Shown here piece by piece: positions 56,490 to 64,000 of a DNA stretch of 64,000 bases. The stretch is from Acidobacteria subdivision 2 bacterium RH1 MAG20. Lineage in GTDB: Bacteria; Acidobacteriota; Terriglobia; Terriglobales; Acidobacteriaceae. Position 1 is the first letter of the stretch, and every line of letters begins with the position of its first letter. Made by a program: the position numbers and the translations under genes. Below the pieces are notes generated by a model. That model had not been told where the DNA came from, did no database searches, and worked only from the letters and a program-made list of their open reading frames with translations. The DNA is taken from NCBI GenBank assembly GCA_002197545.1, contig NFUO01000094.1, forward strand, positions 15,317 to 79,316, read 5' to 3'.

Positions 56490-57326
56490 ATGACGTTCGA
56501 CGACACGATGAAGCTATATGCAGCAGCCGCAGATGACGATCATGACTTCGGCGATGATTCAGAAGATAGCAACGACGATCTGCGGCATCGCTTCGATGAT
56601 GACGATGAAGAAGAAGAGGTCACATTGAGCTCCGACGATGATGAGGATGACATCGACGACGACGATGCGCTGACGCGGCCCGATACTCATGCTGAAGAGG
56701 CAAGCCTGTTCAGTATGCCGTCGTCGCCTGTGAGCGGCTACACGCCCCCGACCAGAGAGGCGATTCTGCCGGTCAGCAATGCGGCTTCGACGAGCGTCGC
56801 TAAGCCTGCCGTGAAGAAGGCAGTAACGAAGAAAGCTCCGGCGAAAAAGACCGCTGCTAAAAAAGCTGCTCCAGCAAAGAAGGCTCCAGCCAAGAAGGCT
56901 CCGGCCAAGAAGGCTCCGGCCAAGAAAGTAGCAGTAAAGAAGGCTGTCAAGAAGGTTGTACGTAAGCCGGCTCCAAAGAAGTCTGTTGCCGCAAAGAAGG
57001 TTGCGGTGAAGAAGAAGACTTCAGCGAAGAAAAACCCGGCCAAAAAGACATTGAGATCTGCCGCGAAGAAGTCCAGTGCTCAGCGCGGCGGGAGGGTCGC
57101 CCCTAAAAAGGCGTCCGGCAACAAGAGCACTGCCAGCAACAAAAAACCAACGAAGAGAGGTAATACCTTGGCAACCAAGAAAGCAGCAGCAAAGAAGGCC
57201 CCTGCAAAGAAGGCAGCGGCAAAGAAAGCCGTAAAGAAGGCTCCAGCGAAGAAGGCAGCAGCGAAGAAGGCTCCTGCTAAGAAGAAGGCCGCAAAGAAGG
57301 CTGTAAAGAAGGCCGTAAAGAAGTAA
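56490..57326 (+). CDS. histone H1-like Lys/Ala-rich protein with acidic N-terminus
   Basis: The 278-residue protein has two opposite halves. Residues ~1-70 are strongly acidic (DDDHDFGDDSEDSNDD; DDDEDDIDDDD). Residues ~105-278 consist of AAKKAPAKK-type repeats, typical of bacterial H1-like (HctB/AlgP-type) DNA-binding tails. It should bind and compact DNA, the acidic part acting as an internal counter-charge. GAGGGGAAACG precedes the ATG. It is followed by a strong terminator. Confidence 0.85.
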   Translation: MTFDDTMKLYAAAADDDHDFGDDSEDSNDDLRHRFDDDDEEEEVTLSSDDDEDDIDDDDALTRPDTHAEEASLFSMPSSPVSGYTPPTREAILPVSNAASTSVAKPAVKKAVTKKAPAKKTAAKKAAPAKKAPAKKAPAKKAPAKKVAVKKAVKKVVRKPAPKKSVAAKKVAVKKKTSAKKNPAKKTLRSAAKKSSAQRGGRVAPKKASGNKSTASNKKPTKRGNTLATKKAAAKKAPAKKAAAKKAVKKAPAKKAAAKKAPAKKKAAKKAVKKAVKK

Positions 57327-57345
57327 GTAACTAACTAAGGCAAGC

Positions 57346-57385
57346 AAAAAGGCCCGGACACTCGATTGAGAGCCCGGGCCTTTTT
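57346..57385. terminator. bidirectional terminator
   Basis: AAAAAGGCCCGG, an inner region ACACTCGATTGAGAGC, then CCGGGCCTTTTT: a nine-pair or longer GC-rich stem flanked by A and T tracts between the H1-like gene and the convergent peroxiredoxin gene. Confidence 0.9.
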
Positions 57386-57401
57386 GCGTCTGTTGATATT
57401 T

Positions 57402-57950
57402 CTACTTCTTCGCTTCTGTGATTGCGGCGAGGACCTCTTCGCTATGGTGGTCCACCTTCACGGCAGGCCAGAATTTGACGACCCTGCCCTCGGGCGAGAT
57501 GAGGAATGTCTGACGACTGGCAAAGTGCATCGGGCCCATCGACTTTACCGGCACGCCGTATTCATCGACGACCTTGTGGTCCGGGTCGGCCAGCATCTTG
57601 AAGCTGAAGGTGTCCTTCGCGCACCACGCTTTGTGGCTGGCGACGGTGTCAAGGCTCACGCCAAGGACGACCGCGTTCAGCGCGTCATATTTCGCCTGAT
57701 CGCGCTGGAAGTTGTGCGCCTCGATGGTGCAGCCAGAGGTCTGGTCCTTCGGGTAGAAGTAGAGGACGACCCATTTGCCCTTGAAATCGCTAAGGCTCAC
57801 AGGCTTGTCTTCCTGTGAGGGAAGGGTGAAGTTGGGGGCTATCGAGCCGACCTTCACCGTGTCTGTATCGGCGGCCGCGTGGGCCTTCAGGCCGACGCCG
57901 CATGTTGCCACTAAACCTAGAATCGTTGCAATCCAAATTCCTTTACGCAT
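57402..57950 (-). CDS. exported peroxiredoxin (Bcp/PrxQ family)
   Basis: The start is the second ATG after AAAGGGGA, giving a 182-residue precursor with signal peptide (MRKGIWIATILGLVATCGVG). The AhpC/TSA fold is intact: PNFTLPSQEDKPVSLSDFKGKWVVLYFYPKD, then the peroxidatic Cys in TSGCTIEAHNF. The usual resolving Cys five residues on is His, but a second Cys occurs in HKAWCAKDTF. It reduces peroxides in the periplasm, and the reductant is unknown. Confidence 0.88.
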   Translation of the reverse strand: MRKGIWIATILGLVATCGVGLKAHAAADTDTVKVGSIAPNFTLPSQEDKPVSLSDFKGKWVVLYFYPKDQTSGCTIEAHNFQRDQAKYDALNAVVLGVSLDTVASHKAWCAKDTFSFKMLADPDHKVVDEYGVPVKSMGPMHFASRQTFLISPEGRVVKFWPAVKVDHHSEEVLAAITEAKK

Positions 57951-58065
57951 CTTCATTCCCCTTTGTGAAGCATGGTGAGTATACGAGTCCCTGTCCGCAT
58001 TAGACTCTCGCTTCAAGCCATCCGATGTGATTTTACGGCGCGGTGACAAGATTGTGACAATTGAG

Positions 58066-58920
58066 TTACTTGGCGATGACAACGATGCCAGCCGCGTCCG
58101 CAGCGGCGATGATCGCGGCAGGGTCAAACATGAGCGTCCTGCCTGTCTCAATTGCGAGGCAGGTTGCGCCTGCGCTATGCATTGTTTCAATAGTCGCTAC
58201 GCCGATAACGGGGACGTCGAAGCGCATGTCCTGATTAGGTTTAGCAACTTTGACGACGGTCAGCGAACGGCTAAGGGTGGTTTCGTCGCCGATCTCGACG
58301 CCGAGTGTGCGAAAGAGTGCGCCAGCGCGTTCGATGGTGGCGTCGGTGCCTTCCATAGCTTCGACGGCGACGCAGGCCTGCGCGGCGATCACGACGGTCT
58401 GTCCGAGGTCATAAGCGGCGATGGCCTGAGCTACAGTGCGGCCATAAGCGATATCTTTGAGTTCTTCATCATTGGGAGCGCGGCTGGTGAGAACGCCAGG
58501 TTTAGCGAGTAGAGGTTCGAGATAGGCGGTTGAAGAGACCAGCTCGATGCCTTCGTCGCCCAGTACCTTTGCCACTGCGCCGAGAAGCATGTCGGTATTG
58601 CGGGTGCGTAGGTTGAGCAGAAGTTTCGCCAGTCGCCAGTCGGGGCGGATACTGGAGAATATCTGCTTGTGCTTGACCTGTCCGGCCATGACGGCGCGGG
58701 TGACGCCTTCAGCTTGAAAGGTTTCGATAAGGCGGGAGAGTTCTCCGAGCGAGAGCCAGTGAACGTGGATGTTGGAATCGGCTGCGGCGCGGGTGTCGAT
58801 CTCAGGATCAGTCTCTTCCTTGATGGCTGCGACAACAACTTGGAGGCCGTGAGCGCGCGCGGCATCGAGAAGGAGGAAGGGGAAGCGTCCGTTGCCGGCG
58901 ATGAGACCGAGTTTATCCAT
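58066..58920 (-). CDS. lpxI: UDP-2,3-diacylglucosamine pyrophosphatase LpxI
   Basis: The 284-residue LpxI (DUF1009) hydrolyses UDP-2,3-diacylglucosamine to lipid X, the fourth step of lipid A synthesis, in place of LpxH. The N-terminus KLGLIAGNGRFPFLLLDAAR, the middle GQVKHKQIF and RNTDMLLGAVAKVLGDEGIEL, and the C-terminal IGVATIETMHSAGATCLAIE with GRTLMFDP are family features. It lies downstream of lpxA and the Gfo/Idh gene on the same strand. Confidence 0.93.
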   Translation of the reverse strand: MDKLGLIAGNGRFPFLLLDAARAHGLQVVVAAIKEETDPEIDTRAAADSNIHVHWLSLGELSRLIETFQAEGVTRAVMAGQVKHKQIFSSIRPDWRLAKLLLNLRTRNTDMLLGAVAKVLGDEGIELVSSTAYLEPLLAKPGVLTSRAPNDEELKDIAYGRTVAQAIAAYDLGQTVVIAAQACVAVEAMEGTDATIERAGALFRTLGVEIGDETTLSRSLTVVKVAKPNQDMRFDVPVIGVATIETMHSAGATCLAIETGRTLMFDPAAIIAAADAAGIVVIAK

Positions 58921-58953
58921 ATTGAATGGCGATGCTGCTTTCGCAACGCGACT

Positions 58954-60108
58954 TTACTGCTTGCCTTCGGTTTCGGCTTTGAGGTGGATGGTGCGGCCGG
59001 TCTGCGCGGAGCGGCGTGCCGCGTCGAGAATGCGCACGACGGTAACGTTGGTGTCGAGCGAAGTCAGGTCGTGCTGCGGTTTGAGCGTGCCGTCGAGGAC
59101 AGCGCCGAGGTAGTTGAGTGAATTGTTCTGTGGCGGTGTAAGCGGGGGAGCGTCTTCGATGTGCTCGGCGTGTTCGCCGGGGAGGCGTACGCGAAGCTTG
59201 ACGCCGGGTGCGCCGTCCACATAAAGCGTGTCGATGTAGCCCTTGACGCCGTAGACCTCCATGTCCTTGCGGTCGAAGGGCCAGTTCCAGGAGCCTTGAA
59301 TGATGGCCTGCGCGTGCGGATAGGTGAGGATGATGGTGCTGTCGTCATCGACGTTGGGATAGATCTGCGGCTTGATGTGCAGGGTGACCGCGGTGACGGT
59401 GAGCGGCAGTTCGCCGTGCATCATCCATGTGGTGAGATCGACGCCGTAGCAGCCGAAGTCGAAGAGTGCTCCGGCGCCGTTCTGTTTCGGATCGGTGAGC
59501 CACTTGAAGAAGTCCGGGCTGACGCCGATCTCCTTGGGGCCGCGATGCCCGTCGTGAAAGACGAGCTTGCGCAGCTCGCCGATCTGCCCTGCCTCAAGCA
59601 TATTGTGTGCTGCGGTGTTGGAGGCGTACCAGGTGGTCTCGTAGTTGGTGAGCACGGGAACGTTGTACTTCTCCGAGAGCCTCTGGATGGCCAGAGCATC
59701 CTCTACAGTGGTGGCGAGCGGCTTCTCGACCATCGCGGCGATATGCAGCCGTGCGGCCTGCTCGATGGCGGCGCGGTGTTCGGCGATAGGGGTGTAGACG
59801 AGGATCGCCTGCGGGTGAGTCTTGGCCAGCATCGCCGCTTCGGACGAATAGAAGAGACTCTCAGGAAGATGGAAGCGCGCGGCGTACTTCTGACGCAGTG
59901 CGGCGTCCGGCTCGGAGATGCCGACGAGGTCGACATCGGGATGCGAGGGCAACTCGTGCAGGAAGCCCATGATGTGGTCGTGGTTCAGGCCGACGACAGC
60001 GACGCGGATGTGAGCGGAGTTCTGCGCCGAAGCGGAAGAGAGACTCAGCACGCTGAAGACGAAGAGGGCGAGGAACGATTTAAACGTGTAACGAAGAGAG
60101 GAGGTCAT
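58954..60108 (-). CDS. exported Gfo/Idh/MocA family oxidoreductase
   Basis: The 384 residues start with a signal peptide (FKSFLALFVFSVLSLSSASA). The Rossmann fold follows (IRVAVVGLNHDHIMGFLHEL; ISEPDAALRQKY), then MVEKPLATTVEDAL with the conserved EKP. The C-terminal alpha/beta domain contains HDGHRGPKEIG and GCYGVDLTTWMM. The canonical GxGxxG is GLNHDH here, so NAD(P) binding may be altered. It lies inside the lipid A cluster between lpxA and lpxI; the substrate is unknown. Confidence 0.87.
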   Translation of the reverse strand: MTSSLRYTFKSFLALFVFSVLSLSSASAQNSAHIRVAVVGLNHDHIMGFLHELPSHPDVDLVGISEPDAALRQKYAARFHLPESLFYSSEAAMLAKTHPQAILVYTPIAEHRAAIEQAARLHIAAMVEKPLATTVEDALAIQRLSEKYNVPVLTNYETTWYASNTAAHNMLEAGQIGELRKLVFHDGHRGPKEIGVSPDFFKWLTDPKQNGAGALFDFGCYGVDLTTWMMHGELPLTVTAVTLHIKPQIYPNVDDDSTIILTYPHAQAIIQGSWNWPFDRKDMEVYGVKGYIDTLYVDGAPGVKLRVRLPGEHAEHIEDAPPLTPPQNNSLNYLGAVLDGTLKPQHDLTSLDTNVTVVRILDAARRSAQTGRTIHLKAETEGKQ

Positions 60109-60160
60109 AGGTGCAGACCAGTCTACCTTTCCTATGGCGAATAGTTCTTCAATTGCCGAA

Positions 60161-60943
60161 TTATTTGATGATGCCGCGGTCGCTGTTGGCGATGAAGTCG
60201 GCGAGATAGGCGACGTGTTCGCCTGCGCCCTTGGCGATGGTCTCGCGGATGGCTTCGAGCGCCTGTGTCGTATTCAGCTTCGACGCTTGCAGCAGCCGAT
60301 AGGCCGCGCGTAGCTCCTTCAATTGCTCCGGTGTGAATCCGCGACGTTCGAGGCCGACTTTGTTCAGGCCGTAGGCGTGGTTGTTGCGCTCGATGCTGGT
60401 GAGCGAGTAGGGCAGTACGTTTTGCGTGATAGTCGTGCCGCCGCCGATGTAGGAGTATTTGCCGATGCGGCAGAACTGGTGCACGGGGCAGAGTGCGCCG
60501 ACCACAGCGTAGTCCTCGACGATGACGTGTCCGGCGAGGGTAGCCGAGTTAGCCAGGATGCAGCCGTTGCCGATGTGCGAGTCGTGGCCGATATGAGTGT
60601 AGGCCATAATGAGGCAGCCGCTTCCCACTGTCGTAAGACCACCTCCGCCTTTCGTCCCGCGGGAGATGGTGACGTACTCGCGGATGGTGTTGTCGTCGCC
60701 CATCTCAAGCCGTGTCGGTTCGCCTGCGTACTTCAGATCCTGCGGAGCGATGCCGAGGCAGGCGAAGGAGTAGATGCGGTTCCGGTTACCGATGGTCAGG
60801 TGGCCGTCGAGGACGACGTGCGAGACCAACTCGCAGTCTTCACCGAGCACAACATTCGCGCCGATGGTGCAGAACGGGCCGACCGTGCAGGACTCCGGTA
60901 TGACGGCTCCTGCGGCGACAATCGCGGTCGGGTGGATGCTCAC
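60161..60943 (-). CDS. lpxA: UDP-N-acetylglucosamine acyltransferase
   Basis: The 260-residue, left-handed beta-helix acyltransferase starts lipid A synthesis by adding a 3-hydroxyacyl chain to UDP-GlcNAc. It begins MSIHPTAIVAAGAVIPESCTVGPF. The catalytic His lies in the repeat region GCLIMAYTHIGHDSHIGNG. NHAYGLNKVGLERRGFTPEQLKELR is the conserved junction to the C-terminal helices. Its start overlaps fabZ by four bases. Confidence 0.96.
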   Translation of the reverse strand: MSIHPTAIVAAGAVIPESCTVGPFCTIGANVVLGEDCELVSHVVLDGHLTIGNRNRIYSFACLGIAPQDLKYAGEPTRLEMGDDNTIREYVTISRGTKGGGGLTTVGSGCLIMAYTHIGHDSHIGNGCILANSATLAGHVIVEDYAVVGALCPVHQFCRIGKYSYIGGGTTITQNVLPYSLTSIERNNHAYGLNKVGLERRGFTPEQLKELRAAYRLLQASKLNTTQALEAIRETIAKGAGEHVAYLADFIANSDRGIIK

Positions 60944-61479
60944 TCAGCCGGTACCTCTGATGCGGGCTTCTTTGGCGCGCGGGGCACGAGCTGGCACATC
61001 ACCGTCGCCTCGCAGGCTACTTTGCCGTCGACCGTGGCGATGCCCAGCATCCTGACAGCGCGACTGCGCCACTGCAGCACGGTGACTTCGATCCGCAGTT
61101 GATCGCCGGGAACGACAGGGCGACGGAACTTGGCGTTCTCAATTCCGGTGAAGACCATCAGCTTGTCGGCGCGGTCAGGAATCTCGGTCAGCAGCAGCGC
61201 GCCGCCAGCCTGCGCGATGGCTTCGACCATCAGCACGCCGGGCATGATGGGATAGTCGGGGAAATGTCCCTGGAAGTGCGGCTCATTCAGGGAGACATTC
61301 TTGATGGCGACGATGCGCTGCTTGCGTTCCATCTCGACGACGCGGTCGATGAGCAGGAAGGGATAGCGGTGCGGCAGGATGGACATGATCTCGACGATGT
61401 CCATCGTCTGACTGACTGGCGGGAGAGGCTCGAGGCCTTGCGGGGAGTTGGTTTGCTGTTCACGCTGAAGATCGGTCAT
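60940..61479 (-). CDS. fabZ: 3-hydroxyacyl-[acyl-carrier-protein] dehydratase
   Basis: The 179 residues begin at ATG MTDLQREQQTNSPQG; the longer reading upstream enters the next gene. The hot-dog fold carries SILPHRYPFLLIDRVVEME, the catalytic His and Glu in EPHFQGHFPDYPIMPGVLMVEAIAQ, and GIENAKFRRPVVPGDQL. It dehydrates 3-hydroxyacyl-ACP; clustering with lpxA balances saturated fatty acid and lipid A precursors. Confidence 0.95.
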   Translation of the reverse strand: MTDLQREQQTNSPQGLEPLPPVSQTMDIVEIMSILPHRYPFLLIDRVVEMERKQRIVAIKNVSLNEPHFQGHFPDYPIMPGVLMVEAIAQAGGALLLTEIPDRADKLMVFTGIENAKFRRPVVPGDQLRIEVTVLQWRSRAVRMLGIATVDGKVACEATVMCQLVPRAPKKPASEVPAE

Positions 61480-61505
61480 GGCAGCCCTGAGTATAAACCG
61501 CCCGG

Positions 61506-62375
61506 TTACTTCTTTTTCAGCAGGTTGTCGGGGTTGAACAGCTCGTGGGGCAAGCCGGTGTTGTATTGCACGTTGGTGAGGAAGCGCTGGTTGGCCATGT
61601 CGCCGTTGTGATAGCGGGTGGTGGTGAGGGCCGTGGGCAGGCCCTGCATGGTGTGGTAGTCGTCGTACTCCTCGACGTCCTCGTCGTGGTCTTTGAAGGT
61701 GGTGTTGCGCCACTCGAAGGTGCGGCGCAACGGCAGGTGCGTCGCGGTGTCGAGGTCGATGGTGACGGCGTCGTTGTTCGCGCTGAGGATGGTCACTTTG
61801 TCGGCCATGCGGCGCCCGACCATGTTGGTGCCGTCGTAGAGGACCATGACACCGGGGGTTTTGAGCCAGTTGCGCACCACGTCTTCGATGGAGTGGGCCT
61901 GCCTGCGATAGTAGTCCTCGACCTGATCTTTGGGCAGGGTGGTCTTGCCTTTGTAGGTGACCTCGTAGCCTTCGCCATCGGTCCAGATCTGTACGACGTC
62001 GATCTTTTTGCCGGGGAAGATCATGCTCTTGTCGGTGAGGAAGCCGATGCGCTGGGCTTCCTGATGAGTGGCGTCGGGAAACTGATGCCAGGCGTCAAAC
62101 TCGACGACCATGCCATTGGGTTGTCCCTGGAAGAAGCTGGCGATGCGGCCGTGGAACTGCATGTCCTTGCGGTTGAGCCATGTCTCGCCGCCGAGCGCGG
62201 CGACCATCTCGTCCATCAGTTGGCGTCCGCGCTGCTCCTGCGTCTGAGGGCTGGGCTGGGCGGTCGACGCGCTGGGGATGTCGCTGGCCTGCGCCCGAAG
62301 GAGTGGCGATGAGAACGGGCCTAACAGCACACCAGACAACGCACCAGACAACAAGGTACAAAGAACTCTCTTCAT
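61506..62375 (-). CDS. exported protein resembling outer-membrane lipoprotein-sorting proteins
   Basis: The start is the ATG giving MKRVLCTLLSGALSGVLLG, a signal peptide; the longer in-frame reading has no export character. The 289-residue protein has LMDEMVAALGGETWLNRKDMQFHGRI and VVQIWTDGEGYEVTYKGK, and its C-terminal DLDTATHLPLRRTFEWRN resembles the LolA-like beta-sheet used by lipoprotein-sorting relatives. It lies 26 bases upstream of fabZ on the same strand. Function is uncertain. Confidence 0.72.
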   Translation of the reverse strand: MKRVLCTLLSGALSGVLLGPFSSPLLRAQASDIPSASTAQPSPQTQEQRGRQLMDEMVAALGGETWLNRKDMQFHGRIASFFQGQPNGMVVEFDAWHQFPDATHQEAQRIGFLTDKSMIFPGKKIDVVQIWTDGEGYEVTYKGKTTLPKDQVEDYYRRQAHSIEDVVRNWLKTPGVMVLYDGTNMVGRRMADKVTILSANNDAVTIDLDTATHLPLRRTFEWRNTTFKDHDEDVEEYDDYHTMQGLPTALTTTRYHNGDMANQRFLTNVQYNTGLPHELFNPDNLLKKK

Positions 62376-62551
62376 CGAAACTCCGTTAGCCCCGCGAATC
62401 CATCCGATTCTTGGACGATTGGGGACGAGTGAATGTCCGAGGCCAAAAAATATTCTGCATATATCCCGATTCTCCGATAATCTCATTCTCACGCAATCGC
62501 ACCGCCTCCGCGGCGGTTGCCAATCTTCTCCATATTGGAGCCTGCCCGAAT

Positions 62552-62935
62552 ATGAAAATCGCCGTAGTGATAGCCCGTGTCCTGCTTGGCCTGATATTTC
62601 TGGTCTTCGGCCTCAACGATTTCTTCCACTTTATTCCCGCGCAGATGCCGCCGGGAGACGCCGGGGTGATGGCTGGCATTATGTTCAAACATGGGTGGAT
62701 TACCTTCCACGGCGTGCTGTATGTGATCGCCGGTGTGCTTCTGCTTATCGGGCGTTACGTCCCGGTTGGACTCACAATTCTGGGGCCGATCCTGGTGAAT
62801 ATTCTGCTATTCCACCTCACGTTGATGCCGGGCATTGGGCCGGGGCTGTTTGCAACTGTGCTGGAGCTGTTCCTGATCTGGGCATATTGGCCAGCCTTTC
62901 GGGGTATCTTTACGGCGAAGATGGAGACGCTTTAG
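62552..62935 (+). CDS. DoxX-like small membrane protein
   Basis: The 127-residue protein has four membrane helices (IAVVIARVLLGLIFLVFGLN; WITFHGVLYVIAGVLLLIG; VGLTILGPILVNILLFHLTL; LFATVLELFLIWAYWPAF), the usual layout of DoxX/YphA-type proteins. TTGGAG lies upstream, but spaced eleven bases from the ATG. The role is unknown; relatives are linked to redox or thiosulfate functions. Confidence 0.75.
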   Translation: MKIAVVIARVLLGLIFLVFGLNDFFHFIPAQMPPGDAGVMAGIMFKHGWITFHGVLYVIAGVLLLIGRYVPVGLTILGPILVNILLFHLTLMPGIGPGLFATVLELFLIWAYWPAFRGIFTAKMETL

Positions 62936-62947
62936 CAACTACCTTCT

Positions 62948-63177
62948 GGATATCCCCGGGGTACTTTTGTCGCAAAGTCTTCATTTCAGATGGTTTATTT
63001 TCAAAGTCTTCTTTCTAAAGGAGTTAGGCCCCAGCGGGTGTCGCTGGGCCTTGTTTCTTTCTCCACTCTTTATAGTGTAGCGGGTTGAACGGAACTAAAT
63101 GGCAATCGCTATTTGGTTTGTTTTGTTTGAGTTAGCTAGTTTTTAGGCTTGACAAGCGTTTTTGCTGATGTTTTTGC
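62948..63177 (-). repeat. dispersed ~230-bp element, right copy (hairpin-bearing)
   Basis: Its reverse complement aligns with 2593-2824. The hairpin is GGCCCAGCG, loop ACACC, CGCTGGGGCC (63024-63047): the stem is one base pair longer than in the left copy, one arm has an extra G, and the loop sequence is different. The palindrome CACTATAAAGAGTG is also kept, with one change. The outer end is GGATATCCCCGGGGTAC. The copy lies immediately after the DoxX-like gene. Confidence 0.75.
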
Positions 63178-63286
63178 AATTGGGGTTGGGGAAACGTAAT
63201 GGAATCAATTATTTCCGTCTCCATTGGGAAGGTTTGTTTTAGTTCCAGAGCATTCCTCAGGGTCTGTCCAGAAACTTCTATACGGC

Positions 63287-63360
63287 GGGCCTTCAGCCCT
63301 CGGCACCGAGGACATCGCAACCCAGGGCTACGCCCTGGGTTGGTATAGCACGCGCCGTTG
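63287..63360. repeat. REP-like palindromes near the right end
   Basis: GCGGGCCTTCAGCCCTCGGC, then AACCCAGGGCTACGCCCTGGGTT, which is a perfect 9-bp-arm palindrome around CTACG (written over 63319-63341). Same style as the 50.2-50.5 kb cluster. Confidence 0.65.
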
Positions 63361-63420
63361 GAGCTTCAAGGGCAACCGTCTGTCTGAATACAAGGCTAGC
63401 CGTCTGTTCGGATACACGGT

Positions 63421-63882
63421 TTAGCTTTGGTTTCCGGGCAGATTCTTAGGCCTGGATGAGCGGGAGGCCAGCAGCTTTCTTCGTTCGGCGATGAGTTGCT
63501 TTTGTTTTGTCTTTGGCATGGCCAGCATGGCGCGTGTCTTTGGCGGCAGTTTGGCGAGGGTCAGGTTGTAGGCGGTGCGGAGCTGCTGCTCCCATTCCGG
63601 GGTGCGGAAGACGCTCCAGCTCTCGGCGGCGACCCAATGGATGCGGGCGAGGTAGGGCGAGGGGAAAAGGCCGTCGATTTCGAGGAGTTCGGCGTAGCGT
63701 TCGCGGCCAGCGGGGTAGGAGATGACGCGAGGGTGGTTGTCGGTTTGTTCGAGTTTGACCCAGGCGAACATCTTTCCGCCGATGGTTTTGTCGCCGACCC
63801 AGTAGACGAGGCCACCGAACTGTGCGGTTTCGACGACGTGGGGGAGGGTGAGGAGGAAGGAGCGGATGCGTTCGACGTCCAT
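63421..63882 (-). CDS. MmcQ/YjbR family protein
   Basis: The 153-residue protein has the YjbR fold: MDVERIRSFLLTLPHVVETAQFGGLVYWVGDKTIGGKMFAWV at the N-terminus, then LFPSPYLARIHWVAAESWSVF with the conserved His-Trp-Val. The family is often called DNA-binding, but its role is not settled. The last ~25 residues are Lys/Arg-rich. It lies near the end of the window with nothing clear beyond it. Confidence 0.85.
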   Translation of the reverse strand: MDVERIRSFLLTLPHVVETAQFGGLVYWVGDKTIGGKMFAWVKLEQTDNHPRVISYPAGRERYAELLEIDGLFPSPYLARIHWVAAESWSVFRTPEWEQQLRTAYNLTLAKLPPKTRAMLAMPKTKQKQLIAERRKLLASRSSRPKNLPGNQS

Positions 63883-64000
63883 GGGGAGAGTATATGAGGT
63901 GGTTGGAAGAAAACGTACCTCAGCGGCTAAATGTGGTGTCTCAACAGGTTGTTGTCATCGAGGCCTGCTCGGCTGATGGGTGGAGCTTGGTTGAGGCTAG

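Overview
The window is a stretch of chromosome from a GC-rich Gram-negative bacterium. It is most likely a member of Acidobacteriaceae (Terriglobia, the Granulicella/Terriglobus/Edaphobacter group). This is inferred from the Oar-like giant TonB receptor, a divergent pair of VWFA proteins of the acidobacterial type, exported enzymes with LPDAPGA-type N-termini, a radical SAM enzyme resembling the membrane-spanning-lipid synthases, and abundant short intergenic palindromes. No rRNA, phage, insertion sequence or CRISPR array was seen, and there is one tRNA gene (tRNA-Arg, anticodon CCG).

Layout. 1-3.7 kb: 3' end of a TonB-dependent receptor, a dispersed repeat, tRNA-Arg and a DUF2911 protein. 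3.6-9.0 kb (minus strand): glycine cleavage operon gcvT-gcvH-gcvPA-two small ORFs-gcvPB-small ORF. 9-16.3 kb: an exported protein split by an apparent frameshift, methylmalonyl-CoA mutase large subunit, small membrane proteins, glgC, a beta-barrel protein, tatA and a PPK2 kinase. 16.3-21.7 kb: EamA transporter, divergent VWFA proteins, 6-phosphogluconolactonase. 21.7-28.8 kb (minus strand): a histidine operon in the order hisL(leader)-hisI-hisG-hisD-hisC-hisB-hisH-lipoyl-like ORF-hisF-hisA. It is preceded by a His-rich leader peptide and an attenuator whose antiterminator pairing can be read directly. 28.8-35 kb: multicopper oxidase with a phosphoesterase, a ComEA-like protein, and the radical SAM enzyme. 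35.5-43.1 kb: two DPRYYR-motif exported paralogues, RlpA, GH76 glycosidase, and an exported TldD/TldE-like pair. 43.2-48.6 kb: ECF sigma factor, anti-sigma factor, two HEAT-repeat exported proteins, M48 protease, HIT protein. 48.6-57.4 kb: pseudo-receiver protein, repeat-rich spacer, OmpH-like protein, lepA, MltD-like transglycosylase, histone H1-like protein. 57.4-64 kb: peroxiredoxin, then a lipid A cluster (fabZ-lpxA-Gfo/Idh-lpxI), an exported protein, a DoxX-like protein and a YjbR-family protein.

The genes are mostly housekeeping (one-carbon metabolism, histidine synthesis, envelope and lipid A). The most interesting signals are regulatory or structural. First is the complete histidine attenuator with a probably leaderless leader peptide. 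Second is a conserved element of about 230 bp carrying a hairpin with variable loop, present in inverted orientation at both ends of the window. Third is the Tes/Mss-like radical SAM enzyme, a candidate for making membrane-spanning lipids.
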